Assembly: GCF_900142105.1 (NCBI RefSeq)
Contig: NZ_FQZS01000018.1
Span: 16,312 to 80,311, forward strand
DNA length: 64,000 nt
Direction: 5' to 3'
Source: Lutispora thermophila DSM 19022
GTDB taxonomy: Bacteria; Bacillota; Clostridia; Lutisporales; Lutisporaceae
Below are positions 15,906 to 24,844 of this stretch, piece after piece; position 1 is the stretch's first letter; each line of letters opens with the position of its first letter. The notes under the pieces were generated by a model that was given only the letters and a program-made list of their open reading frames with translations, made no database searches and was not told the DNA's origin. The translations under genes and the position numbers were made by a program.

Positions 15906-16686
15906 AAAAAGCCTGAAGCTTATGCTGTATTATTTGAAATTCAATATTTCTTCTGCCATGGAATACAGAACCAGCTTCTTAATCCAATGTTTCGGTATGA
16001 TGCTCAACAACTCAGCCTTTATATTCTTCTGGTGGATACTTTTCAACAATGTAAATACCATAGGAGGATACACTTTCAGAGATGAGATGATGCTTTGGGC
16101 CATATCATCCACCAGTTTCGGAATTTGCTTCATAACCTTTGGAAATATAAGCAACATCACCAGGATGATACTAAATGGAGAACTGGACACATATCTGCTG
16201 CAGCCTAGAGATCCTCTTATGAACATAGTCTGCTCAAAAACTGAGGTTTCAGCATGGGGAGATACCTTATATGGCATAATTATGTTTTTTCTCATAAGAG
16301 GTTTTGATATGAAAGGATTCATGTTGTTTTTGCTGTTTTGTGTAACCGGTGGACTCATACTGGCTTGTGTCAGGATTTCCTTCCATGCATTAAGTTTTTA
16401 TTCAGGAAATGTGGAAGGGCTGGCACATTTGGTTACAGATTTTCTTATAACCTTCGGTATCTACCCCAAAGGGATTTTTACTGGAGTAGTTAAGTTTATT
16501 ATATATACAGTAATTCCTACAGCTTTTATAGTTCACATTCCTGCAGAGATTATAATGCAGTTTTCAATAGTCAGGCTGCTTGGAGTTTTGGCCGTAACCC
16601 TTCTATGGATAGTTATAGCCTATGTAATGTTCTACAGAGGATTGAAAAAGTATGAGTCAGGAAATCTTATAATAAGTAAATTATGA
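15889..16686 (+). CDS. ABC-2 type exporter, permease subunit 2
   Basis: A 265-residue membrane protein, COG3694-like, with about six helices, the cytoplasmic motif LNGELDTYLLQPRDPL and the C-terminal helix pair ending FYRGLKKYESGN. It starts inside the first permease gene. Together with the two preceding genes it completes an ABC-2 exporter under ykkC control. No further gene is in the unit. Confidence 0.88.
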   Translation: MLTEVRKSLKLMLYYLKFNISSAMEYRTSFLIQCFGMMLNNSAFIFFWWILFNNVNTIGGYTFRDEMMLWAISSTSFGICFITFGNISNITRMILNGELDTYLLQPRDPLMNIVCSKTEVSAWGDTLYGIIMFFLIRGFDMKGFMLFLLFCVTGGLILACVRISFHALSFYSGNVEGLAHLVTDFLITFGIYPKGIFTGVVKFIIYTVIPTAFIVHIPAEIIMQFSIVRLLGVLAVTLLWIVIAYVMFYRGLKKYESGNLIISKL

Positions 16687-16771
16687 TATGAATTGTAATC
16701 AATTAATATAACATAAAATTGTATATTAGATAAAGATTGTTTAGAAAATTGCATAAATTTCAAAAAAATAT

Positions 16772-16800
16772 TTGACAATTTATACGATGGTATGTATACT
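16772..16800 (+). promoter_or_regulatory. Consensus sigma-A promoter of the T-box/putP unit
   Basis: TTGACA (16772-16777), 17-bp spacer, TATACT (16795-16800). Confidence 0.85.
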
Positions 16801-16807
16801 TAATCAT

Positions 16808-17048
16808 AAATATTGAAGGCTATGAAGAGGAATAGTAAATAGGAAGATTCTAACAGGAAGGAAGACCCATCGACTGAGAGGTTTTCTAAGATTATTTCTA
16901 TTGAACCCACCCTCCGAGCTGCAAATGAAAAGTTTGTCCGTCTGGTCCGCGTTATGGACTTAAAGAGGAATAGATGTATTAATGCAATCTATTTAACTTG
17001 GGTGGTACCGCGAATGACCTTCGTCCCTTGTCTGGGATGAAGGTTTTT
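16808..17048 (+). ncRNA. T-box leader, predicted proline-specific
   Basis: The T-box sequence GGTGGTACCGCG is at 17001-17012, followed by a terminator (ACCTTCGTCCC at 17017-17027 with GGGATGAAGGT at 17034-17044, then T-run). Stem I pairs AATAG/AAATA near 16830 with TATTTCTATT near 16893-16902. GAGG with CCTC closes the base, leaving the loop GAACCCAC on the 3' side. The triplet CCC (16906-16908) followed by A would be the specifier, matching tRNA-Pro. The downstream gene is a proline symporter, which supports this. Confidence 0.85.
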
Positions 17049-17075
17049 GTAGTTAAATGGTTGCTTTGCTCTTAT

Positions 17076-17136
17076 CTATTCAACTTGGGTGGTACCGCGA
17101 ATTGCCTTCGTCCCTTGGTTTGGATGAAGGTTTTGC
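17076..17136 (+). ncRNA. Second T-box antiterminator/terminator module
   Basis: A near copy of 16989-17048, offset by 87 bases: GGTGGTACCGCG at 17088-17099, then CCTTCGTCC and GGATGAAGG with four T. It has no stem I of its own, so only the expression platform is duplicated. Confidence 0.8.
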
Positions 17137-17222
17137 TTTACTTGAAGGAGAGGAGGGCAATGGATAGAGTTCAATATAATTACATTTTTGCATAATTATA
17201 ATTCGAAGTAGGAGGTCATACT

Positions 17223-18779
17223 ATGGAAGGCAGTATTCAGATTCTTGTTGCCATGATTTTTTATATGGCAGTAGTCGTTGGAATTGGACTATATTATGCC
17301 AAGCGTGCCAATGAGAGCAGTGATAATTATCTTATAGGAGGAAGATCTCTTAATCCGTGGTTCACTGCATTGGGCGCTGAGGCTTCCGATATGAGCGGAT
17401 GGCTTTTGATGGGGCTTCCGGGAGTAGCATATTGGGTTGGCTTAAGTGATGCAATTTGGACAGCAATAGGGTTATTGGTAGGAACATATTTAAACTGGTT
17501 GTTTGTGGCAAAAAGGCTTAGAAGATATTCTCACTTGGCAGGTAATGCCATAACTATTCCTGACTTTTTAAGCAACAGATTTAAGGAAGAAAAAAAGGTG
17601 ATTATGACCATAGCCGCTCTTTTCATTCTAATATTTTTCAGTGTCTATGCAGCCAGCTGCTTTGTCACTGTAGGAAAACTTTTCAGTACATTGTTTGGAG
17701 CTAAATATATAACCATGATGATTGCAGGAGCTTTGTTTGTTGTTTTCTATACATTCATAGGAGGATTTTTGGCAGAAAGTGCTTCAGACTTTATGCAAGG
17801 CGTTGTTATGATAATTGCTCTTGCTGTAGTTCTTATAACAGGAGTATCAAAATCAGGAGGAGTGTCAGCTGTCATTGAAAATGTGAAGTCCATTCCAGGA
17901 TTTTTGGATTTCTTTGGAATAGCCCAGCCTTTACTGGTAGATGGAGTTCAACAGGTGGAAGCAGGCATGCCTTTATTCGGAGAGGAAGGCAAATATGGAT
18001 TATTGACCATCATTTCAACTTTGTCATGGGGATTGGGATACTTTGGTATGCCTCAGGTATTGCTGAAATTTATGGCTATCAGAGATGCCGATGAACTTAA
18101 GCTGTCAAGGAGAATAGGAACAATATGGTGTGCCATTTCTCTGGTTGCGGCTGTAGCAATTGGAATCATTGGCAGGGGGTTATACCCGTATGCATTGCTT
18201 ACACAGAGCGCATCAGAGAGCATATTTGTATTGATGTCAACTAATTTCTTCATGCCTATATTTGCAGGAATAGTGATGGCAGGCATTTTAGCGGCTACCA
18301 TAAGCTCATCGGATTCTTATCTGCTTATAGCGGCATCTGCTTTTTCAAAGAACATATACCATGGCATTATGAAAAAAGAAGCAACTGATAAAGAGGTTCT
18401 GTTTATATCAAGGCTTACCCTTATTGCAATATCAGTTATTGCAATGATAATTGCATTGGATGAAAATAGTGTGATATTCAAGGTAGTTTCCTTTGCATGG
18501 GCAGGTTTTGGTGCTACCTTCGGACCTATAATGATCTTCTCCCTCTTCTGGAAGAGGGTTACCAGATCAGCAGCCATCGCTGGTATGGTAACCGGTGGAG
18601 GAATGGTTTTCATATGGAAGCTTTTATTGAAACCCATGGGAGGAGTTTGGGGTATCTATGAATTATTTCCTGCCTTTGTTGTATCCTGTATTGTAATAGT
18701 GGTAGTATCTTTATTATCCGAAGAACCTTCAAAGGAGATACAGGAGGAATTCGAAATTGCCAAAACTTATAACGGTTAA
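17223..18779 (+). CDS. putP: Sodium/proline symporter PutP
   Basis: A 518-residue member of the SSS family with about 13 helices, importing proline with Na+. Family motifs include SSDNYLIGGRSLNPWFTALG after helix 1, EASDMSGWLLMGLPG, FYTFIGGFLAESASDFMQG near residues 178-197, and GYFGMPQVLLKFMAI. AATISSSDSYLLIAASAFSK carries the Na+-site Ser residues. GGAGGT precedes the ATG. It is controlled by the upstream tandem T-box, so uptake should rise when tRNA-Pro is uncharged. Terminated by a hairpin at 18790. Confidence 0.94.
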   Translation: MEGSIQILVAMIFYMAVVVGIGLYYAKRANESSDNYLIGGRSLNPWFTALGAEASDMSGWLLMGLPGVAYWVGLSDAIWTAIGLLVGTYLNWLFVAKRLRRYSHLAGNAITIPDFLSNRFKEEKKVIMTIAALFILIFFSVYAASCFVTVGKLFSTLFGAKYITMMIAGALFVVFYTFIGGFLAESASDFMQGVVMIIALAVVLITGVSKSGGVSAVIENVKSIPGFLDFFGIAQPLLVDGVQQVEAGMPLFGEEGKYGLLTIISTLSWGLGYFGMPQVLLKFMAIRDADELKLSRRIGTIWCAISLVAAVAIGIIGRGLYPYALLTQSASESIFVLMSTNFFMPIFAGIVMAGILAATISSSDSYLLIAASAFSKNIYHGIMKKEATDKEVLFISRLTLIAISVIAMIIALDENSVIFKVVSFAWAGFGATFGPIMIFSLFWKRVTRSAAIAGMVTGGGMVFIWKLLLKPMGGVWGIYELFPAFVVSCIVIVVVSLLSEEPSKEIQEEFEIAKTYNG

Positions 18780-18789
18780 CATGAATGAA

Positions 18790-18822
18790 AACATGGTAGA
18801 TATAAGCATCTATCATGTTTTT
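18790..18822 (+). terminator. Terminator of putP
   Basis: ACATGGTAGAT and ATCTATCATGT arms followed by TTTTT. Confidence 0.75.
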
Positions 18823-18949
18823 ATGTTTTCGGATATAATGGGATTAAATGTTTATATGTCAATGAATGTGAAAAGTATAAAATGGCAAAATGCTTAGCAA
18901 GTCTGAGATTGGATGTTGAGGTATATTATTCTGAAAGAAGTGAGATAGT

Positions 18950-19384
18950 TTGAATAGGATATATATTATTCAATCTACTATTTTGTGTTTTGTGGGTATA
19001 GGAGCGTTGTTTGGAGGAGCCATAGCCATTATTGATCCCTATGAGGCACTTTTGGGTATTAGCACTGAACTGCTGAAAAAGGGGCCCTTTAGCAACTTCC
19101 TGATTCCAGGATTATTTTTGTTTATTGTTATTGGACTGGGACATTTGCTTTCATTTTGGTTTGTAAAAAGGAAGATGAAGTTTCATCCATATTTAAGCGG
19201 TGCCATGGGTTGCATTTTAATGGCATGGATTGTTATTCAGTGCTATATATTAGAAACTATAAACATTTTGCATGTAATTTATTTTGCAATAGGTGTGATT
19301 GAAGGCCTAGTATCATTATATATGCTTGTTAAGTTAAGGCTGTTTCCATTTGATAAAGGAAATAAATCATTGACCAAGGATTAA
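18950..19384 (+). CDS. Four-helix membrane protein of unknown function
   Basis: A 144-residue protein with four predicted transmembrane helices (about 6-28, 49-70, 82-102, 108-128). A motif GIGALFGGAIAIIDPYEALL after helix 1 and FLIPGLFLFIVIGLGHLLSF at helix 2 resemble a widespread family of small uncharacterised membrane proteins. TTG start after a weak GAAGTGAG ribosome binding site. It lies 25 bases before a GNAT gene on the same strand, so the two may be cotranscribed. No function is assigned. Confidence 0.7.
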   Translation: MNRIYIIQSTILCFVGIGALFGGAIAIIDPYEALLGISTELLKKGPFSNFLIPGLFLFIVIGLGHLLSFWFVKRKMKFHPYLSGAMGCILMAWIVIQCYILETINILHVIYFAIGVIEGLVSLYMLVKLRLFPFDKGNKSLTKD

Positions 19385-19409
19385 ATTTAATAAAAGGAAG
19401 GAGAAAATA

Positions 19410-20318
19410 TTGAGAATTGAAGTTTTAGAAAATGATAGGTTGGAGGACTTCATAAAGTATTGCAAGATGCATAAAATGGAGATTGATGATTCATTTCTCT
19501 ATGATGAGGATTTGAGAAATTTCAGACCAGATGATGAAAACCCTACTTATGTAGCCATTGATGAAGATAATAAAATAAAGGCTGTAGCTTCACTTATAGT
19601 TGATGAATACAACAGAAGAGGGAAAAAAGGGCGTTTCAGGATATTCCACTCGGAAATACAGAATGTCGAATATTATGATATGCTTTTCAAAGCCATATTA
19701 AAGCATGCAGAAGGCTTGGATAAGTTAAATGTTTTTGTCCCATTGCTCAATAAAGAATTGATGGAGATGATGGAAACATTGAGCTTTGACATAGAAAGGC
19801 ATATATACCTGCTAATTAGAGAAGATTTTGAGGTAACTGAATATGAACTGCCGGAAGGTTATGAAATAAAGGCTTTTAGACGAGGAAAGGATGAAGAGGC
19901 GTGGTGTGAAGTAAGAAATTCAGCTTTTGCAAATCTTAAGGGAAATGAAACCCATGTCACACCAGAGCAGGTTTGTAAAATGGTATATGCTGATGAGTAT
20001 ATAGAAGGTGGTCTTATGATACTTTACCATAATGAAAAGCCAATAGGAGTAGTAAGAGGATCAAAGGACGAGCATGAAGGTATGCCTATTATGAACATAG
20101 GCCCCCTTGCCATTATGCCTCAGTATCAGGGACGAGGCTTGGGAAGAAACTTGCTTAGAGCTTCCATTAAGTTTGCAAAGGATAATGGATATGATAGAAC
20201 CATTCTATGTGTAAACGCAGATAACGAAAGAGCAAAAGCTCTATATATTCAGGAAGGTTTCAATCAGATTGAAGGAGTTGCATGCTATAAATATGATTTA
20301 ACCCAGGAAAGGTACTAG
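19410..20318 (+). CDS. GNAT family N-acetyltransferase, two-domain
   Basis: A 302-residue protein with a degenerate N-terminal GNAT-like half (about 1-140) and a canonical C-terminal GNAT domain (about 150-300). The acetyl-CoA motif is PQYQGRGLGRNLLRASIKFA, followed by TILCVNADNERAKALYIQEGF. The substrate is not predictable. TTG start with AAGGAAGGAG at good spacing. It converges with and overlaps the next gene by 4 bases. Confidence 0.85.
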   Translation: MRIEVLENDRLEDFIKYCKMHKMEIDDSFLYDEDLRNFRPDDENPTYVAIDEDNKIKAVASLIVDEYNRRGKKGRFRIFHSEIQNVEYYDMLFKAILKHAEGLDKLNVFVPLLNKELMEMMETLSFDIERHIYLLIREDFEVTEYELPEGYEIKAFRRGKDEEAWCEVRNSAFANLKGNETHVTPEQVCKMVYADEYIEGGLMILYHNEKPIGVVRGSKDEHEGMPIMNIGPLAIMPQYQGRGLGRNLLRASIKFAKDNGYDRTILCVNADNERAKALYIQEGFNQIEGVACYKYDLTQERY

Positions 20319-21049
20319 CCTTCCCCGGGTATCCCCACGGTTTGATAAAAGGTCACAAAGCTTTTGCCATTCCATTTCAGAGATGTTTGAACATAACCCA
20401 GACCATCGGCATGATATCTTCCGGCAATCAACTGTTCAGCGTACAACTCATATGTTCCGTTTCTTTGATAGTCTATAGGATGTAAGCCACTTAAAGGATC
20501 TACCCAGCCTATTATAGGTTCTTTTAAAGTGCCATCGCTATTGTATATTTCTGATAAATACTTCTGTCCCTTATAGGTCAGATCCAGTATATATCTTTTA
20601 TTATTGGCCTTGCTGATGACCTCTGCTTTGTAATTATCCAGATAGTTTACATCATAATCAAAGTCCTCATCAAAGGCTTCAAAATCGAATATTTTTCGCG
20701 GAATATTGTTTTCAAATGTATAAATGTAGTAAAAGCCGGTGGCTCCACTTCCCCCTGAGTCTATGCTTATCAAAATGTCATCAACCTTATTGCCTGTGAA
20801 GTCTCCCAAAAAAAGTGTAGGGTTATAGCCACGGTCTTCCTTCAATCTGATTATGATCCTTTTTTTTGTATATCCATCAACAACCATCAATCTGATGTTG
20901 CTTCTGGCAGGACTTTCATCACCAAAAGGCTTATCTCCTATGAGGTATATATAATCTTTGATTCTATCTCCATTTACATCTCCCATTTTAAAATCCAGCA
21001 CATTTTTTATGGGCACATAGCTTTTCAATTCGGACTCACATCCTCTCAA
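20315..21049 (-). CDS. FG-GAP/VCBS-like calcium-binding repeat protein, possibly 5'-truncated
   Basis: A 244-residue beta-propeller-like protein with Ca-binding style loops DVNGDRIKD and DFTGNKVDD followed by the strands YIYLIGD and ILISIDSGGSG. The C-terminal half ends LKWNGKSFVTFYQTVG. Its role is unknown; related proteins occur widely in spore-formers. The only in-frame start is TTG at 21049 without a ribosome binding site. The frame opens with RGCESELK just after a stop, and no signal peptide is present. The 5' end may therefore have been lost. It converges with the GNAT gene. Confidence 0.65.
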   Translation of the reverse strand: MRGCESELKSYVPIKNVLDFKMGDVNGDRIKDYIYLIGDKPFGDESPARSNIRLMVVDGYTKKRIIIRLKEDRGYNPTLFLGDFTGNKVDDILISIDSGGSGATGFYYIYTFENNIPRKIFDFEAFDEDFDYDVNYLDNYKAEVISKANNKRYILDLTYKGQKYLSEIYNSDGTLKEPIIGWVDPLSGLHPIDYQRNGTYELYAEQLIAGRYHADGLGYVQTSLKWNGKSFVTFYQTVGIPGEG

Positions 21050-21203
21050 AAATGAATCTTAATGATATAATATGTGTAACGCCATATTTTGCTCACCTTC
21101 AGTATGCTTAATCTATGACTGAAGATAGGGGTTGTGCAATATGTTACAAAGCAATATTATGAAATTATAAGCTGATAAGATAATATACGGGGAGGATGAC
21201 AAA

Positions 21204-21527
21204 TTGATTTATCCCAAAAATACAATATATATTACAGGCACGGCAAAGGTAGCTGCAAACGATCCTATATCTGCAATATATGATATGTTTTTTGTAGGAA
21301 TAATATTGGAGAAGGATAATGGAAATATTGTGGATGTCACATGCAATATGGTAAGAGATGTGACTTCAGATTTCATAAAATCCATATTGGTGGGCTATAA
21401 TCTGGAAAATGATATAGAGATCATTGTTGAAGAAATAAAGGAAAGGTTTCTAGGAATAGCCCAGAAAGCTGTTATTGCAGCAGTGAAGGATGCACGAAAC
21501 AAGTACCTGATGGCAAAACCCAATTGA
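21204..21527 (+). CDS. DUF3870-family protein
   Basis: A 107-residue single-domain protein. The pattern YITGTAKVAANDPISAIYDM, then VDVTCNMVRDVTSDFIKSIL and a helical end with RFLGIAQKAVIAAVKDARNK, fits DUF3870. Members are often near amino acid metabolism genes but have no established reaction. TTG start with GGGGAGG at 8-nt spacing. A strong terminator follows at 21621. The next gene starts 25 bases after that terminator. Confidence 0.75.
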   Translation: MIYPKNTIYITGTAKVAANDPISAIYDMFFVGIILEKDNGNIVDVTCNMVRDVTSDFIKSILVGYNLENDIEIIVEEIKERFLGIAQKAVIAAVKDARNKYLMAKPN

Positions 21528-21620
21528 AAATGATCCATTGATGATATATACTTTTAATAGGTATAATTACATATGTTTTATTTACATGTATATGGATTAC
21601 ACCATTATACAACTGTAAAT

Positions 21621-21659
21621 AAGACCCAGCTAACTACTGTTATGCTGGGTCTTTATTTT
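21621..21659 (+). terminator. Terminator after the DUF3870 gene
   Basis: AAGACCCAGC and GCTGGGTCTT arms with a T-rich tail. Confidence 0.85.
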
Positions 21660-21678
21660 TTGATAAGGAGCTGATACT

Positions 21679-22584
21679 ATGTGGGAAGATTGCTTTAAGG
21701 AGCTGGAGAGAATTTTAAAAGATAATCTTGAGTATAGAGGTCTGAAGAATGCTTTTCTGGAAGGGGAATTGAAAAAGGCTGCTGAAAGTCTTATGGAAGG
21801 GGATACCGTATTTATCGTTACAGGATTTGTCATAAGGGATGCGGCAGTAGGAGAAACAGATGGCCCAATAGGTGCAGTATCCTTGGCTGGGGCACTGAAA
21901 GAATTAGGCAAGGAAGTGATTTTCATAACGGATATTTATTCCAAGAATCTGTTGGTGAAATGTGCTGGGGCAAGGGGAATATGTTGTCCTATAAAGGTAA
22001 TAGACCATGATGTCAATAGATGGTTTTCTTTAAATTTGCTTAAGATATATAAGCCTTCTCATATAATATCCATTGAAAGACCGGGCAGGGCCATGGATGG
22101 CAAGTGCTATTCTATGAGGGGAGAAGATTTAAGTGATATTATACCCATTATGGATCCTTTATTTGAGGAAGCAGCAAGACAGGGCATAAAGACTATTGCC
22201 ATCGGAGACGGCGGAAATGAGATAGGAATGGGAAAGATTCGAGGCTTTGTGGAGGACTCAGTGGATAAGGGTAAATTGATTTGTGCCTCTTTTGCTGCTG
22301 ATTATCTCATTGTGGCAGGAGTTTCCAACTGGGGTGCCCATGCTTTGGTTGCAAGTCTATCTTGTCTAACCGGAAAATCTCTTCTCCATGATGCAAATAC
22401 AGAAATAGATATGCTGAAAAGCATAGTAGAAGCTGGAGCCGTAGATGGCTGTACAAAGAAAAGAGCCATGACGGTAGATGGATTAAACCTTGAAGAGAAT
22501 ATTAAAATATTTATGGCATTGAAAGATACAGTAGAAAAACAATTCTATCAAACTAGAAGTGAACTCGCACCAGCCAAAATCTAA
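21679..22584 (+). CDS. DUF4392 (D-glutamate cyclase-like) protein
   Basis: A 301-residue cytoplasmic protein. DUF4392 motifs are VFIVTGFVIRDAAVGETDGP near residue 43, IISIERPGRAMDGKCYSMRG near 130, and IAIGDGGNEIGMGKI near 170. The same domain is the catalytic part of mammalian D-glutamate cyclase, which converts D-glutamate to 5-oxo-D-proline. That activity is plausible here but unproven in bacteria of this type. The 3' end overlaps the converging amidase gene by 32 bases. Confidence 0.8.
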   Translation: MWEDCFKELERILKDNLEYRGLKNAFLEGELKKAAESLMEGDTVFIVTGFVIRDAAVGETDGPIGAVSLAGALKELGKEVIFITDIYSKNLLVKCAGARGICCPIKVIDHDVNRWFSLNLLKIYKPSHIISIERPGRAMDGKCYSMRGEDLSDIIPIMDPLFEEAARQGIKTIAIGDGGNEIGMGKIRGFVEDSVDKGKLICASFAADYLIVAGVSNWGAHALVASLSCLTGKSLLHDANTEIDMLKSIVEAGAVDGCTKKRAMTVDGLNLEENIKIFMALKDTVEKQFYQTRSELAPAKI

Positions 22585-23668
22585 TGTTGGAGTTGCTCCA
22601 GCCTAAGTCCCAGGGGACTCTGTTTCTATCTGTGTTGTGACAGGTTACCAGAGCATAACCCTTTGAGTCAGCACCGGTCACCACAGAAATGTGCGTGACC
22701 TTTCCTTTTTTTTCGTAGGCCACGAAATCACCCGGTAAAAGCTTATATGAAGCTTTATAAACTTTTTCATAGCTTCCGTAGGCAATGAGGGAAGCTCTGC
22801 CGCTGCTGATCATATAATCTTTAAAGCCCTGGGCATTGAGCCATGCTCTTGTGGCACCGTTTTTATCATAATTCCAGGAGTAGGTCTTCTTGAATTTGCC
22901 GCCTTCGTGGAGTATCTGGGAAGCAAAATTGGCGCAATCTCCGCCCTGGGAGTTGTAGTTTCTGTATTTTTTGTTGTATTGATAACCATAATGTTCTTCA
23001 CTAGCAGCACCACAGTAGCGATCTGCATATTCTACAGCCCCTTTTCTTCTCTCACCTATGCTGGAAAAGTCTCTGGGGCCCTGGGATAATATGAATTCCT
23101 TAATGGAATCCACTTTCGGACTGTCTAGATTCAATGAATCTGCAAAGGGGTCATTATACCATTCCTTTGATATGAACCATAAATCATCTTTTTTGACCAG
23201 ATCAAGGATATGATAGGTCCCTATTCTGGAAACATTTATTTCGTCAGGCTTATCTTCATAAACATATTTATACTCCGTATTGCATAGCAGAGTAACAGAT
23301 ATATGATCTTCGCTCTTTTTGATATTTTTAATTACTACCTTTGGGTTTATTTCCGTGAATTTAACTCCTTGTTTTTGCTCCCAGTTGTGAATATATTTCA
23401 ACTTCCTTACTTCATATTCATAAGCCCAGCGGCCATATTTGGAATCCTTGGCGTACAATGCCTCGATGGATTCCAAGTCGCTTTCTATAATGGCTTTGTT
23501 CCTTATTTCAAATACGAGCTGTACAAAGTCTTTAATTTCTTCATTGGAGTTGAATACATTATAGATGGGCCCTTTGTATAAAAACAGCAATGAAAGCAGA
23601 AAAAGGACCGTAATTATTGCAAATTTCGTTTTAATTTCATTGTTCATTTTGTTTTTTGGGGACATCAT
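22553..23668 (-). CDS. Membrane-anchored amidase-domain (Amidase_6-like) protein
   Basis: About 371 residues. An N-terminal helix (FAIITVLFLLSLLFLYKGPI) anchors or exports it. The middle region (about 40-190) resembles the NTF2-like stalk of such proteins. The C-terminal 160 residues form the putative amidase domain: NSQGGDCANFASQILHEGG with the catalytic Cys, and GKVTHISVVTGAD with the His, ending in SNIRFWLV. GAGGAG lies before the ATG at 23668, so the longer upstream extension is unlikely. A cell-wall role is inferred. It is next to the M15 peptidase gene in the same orientation. Confidence 0.82.
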   Translation of the reverse strand: MMSPKNKMNNEIKTKFAIITVLFLLSLLFLYKGPIYNVFNSNEEIKDFVQLVFEIRNKAIIESDLESIEALYAKDSKYGRWAYEYEVRKLKYIHNWEQKQGVKFTEINPKVVIKNIKKSEDHISVTLLCNTEYKYVYEDKPDEINVSRIGTYHILDLVKKDDLWFISKEWYNDPFADSLNLDSPKVDSIKEFILSQGPRDFSSIGERRKGAVEYADRYCGAASEEHYGYQYNKKYRNYNSQGGDCANFASQILHEGGKFKKTYSWNYDKNGATRAWLNAQGFKDYMISSGRASLIAYGSYEKVYKASYKLLPGDFVAYEKKGKVTHISVVTGADSKGYALVTCHNTDRNRVPWDLGWSNSNIRFWLVRVHF

Positions 23669-23766
23669 ATAAAATGCTCCTCTGCCATATACGATAATAT
23701 TTTCAATAGTTAAATATATAGAGATTGGCATAATAAAATTACTAAAATTATATAAAAATTAATAAA

Positions 23767-24708
23767 TTATCTGATAACTTCATCGATGCGTTTTATATAT
23801 TTTACTGCCAGCTCATTGCCCATGGGTGCACCTTCATACCAAAGTTCTTTAGTATTTTTTCTATTTCCGAAATAGGAAGCCATCATTATTATTTCAGGCC
23901 TGTACTCGAAATGGAGGATATCAAAATGTCCCCATTTGCCACCCCATATGAAGTTATTCTTTTCGAATATATGAACTATCTCCATAGGATAAGATTTAAG
24001 CCTCTTTTCACCTTCTTCTCTTGAAGCCCATTGCCAGTAATCTCTCTTGTCCATGGCCAGATCAATGGCTATACCGAAGGCATGAGCGCTTAACAGATTG
24101 GTCCCTGCAATTTTACGATAATTAAATGTGCCACAGTAAGGTATAACACAAGCTTTAATGTCAGGTCTTTCCTGCGCCAATGGTATGAGTTCAGTCATAA
24201 CAGATTCCAAAGCTTTGGCCGCATTATTATTTCTATTGAATTTCATATTGAGGTAATCAGTTTTTACGGTTTCCAAATTTGACTGGACCTGTTGTCGAGT
24301 AGCACCATAAACTTCTTTGAGTAGTGGATATGATCTGACCCTGCCGGGGTCAAAATCTATGTCCATCAATCTATCTATGGGTCCCAGGGGATAAATTTGC
24401 TCCATCATATCCTGTAAGTCAGGTTCAGCTATTTTTTCACTCAAGCTTTTATTCTTTTTATCATCATAAAGTATTTTGTTTCCTGATTTCATTATCAAAT
24501 ATACATTGTCGTCCTCTGAACGCTTCAAGTCCACTATATATTCAGGATATGCCAGCATAAGACATAATAGATGCTGTTTCATCCTTATTTCATACTCATT
24601 ATCTCCTGGTTCTATTAATGTTCTTAGATTCTGTATATCAACTATATTAAATAAGGACAGGATTGCAATAGAAGAAATTTGAATCAATCTTAAAAGTGTC
24701 TTTTTCAA
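23767..24708 (-). CDS. Extracytoplasmic M15-type D-Ala-D-Ala carboxypeptidase-like protein
   Basis: A 313-residue exported protein with an N-terminal hydrophobic segment (about 5-25). The C-terminal peptidase domain has the zinc motif SAHAFGIAIDL (SxHxxGxAxD) near residue 207 and GHFDILHFEYRPE near 260. These are the VanY/DacY metallopeptidase signatures. It would trim peptidoglycan stem peptides or cross-links. TTG start with TAGGAGGT at 7-nt spacing. With the following amidase gene (22553-23668) it forms a likely wall-processing pair. Confidence 0.85.
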   Translation of the reverse strand: MKKTLLRLIQISSIAILSLFNIVDIQNLRTLIEPGDNEYEIRMKQHLLCLMLAYPEYIVDLKRSEDDNVYLIMKSGNKILYDDKKNKSLSEKIAEPDLQDMMEQIYPLGPIDRLMDIDFDPGRVRSYPLLKEVYGATRQQVQSNLETVKTDYLNMKFNRNNNAAKALESVMTELIPLAQERPDIKACVIPYCGTFNYRKIAGTNLLSAHAFGIAIDLAMDKRDYWQWASREEGEKRLKSYPMEIVHIFEKNNFIWGGKWGHFDILHFEYRPEIIMMASYFGNRKNTKELWYEGAPMGNELAVKYIKRIDEVIR

Positions 24709-24844
24709 TGGTTTTACCTCCTAATGAATACTTCTTGTCTTATTATTCCATAGTATTCACTGCATATTTCACATGTTATCAAAAGAAAAATGTGATATTA
24801 TATTTATTAATATTAATTTTGTTGGATGTTATACGGGGGATATT

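Noticed and set aside
16998..17195. A 65-codon open frame inside the T-box region
   Set aside because: It is made of the T-box and terminator sequence and lacks a ribosome binding site.
22810..23581. Several open frames opposite the amidase-domain gene
   Set aside because: They overlap a well-supported gene and have no start signals or family features.
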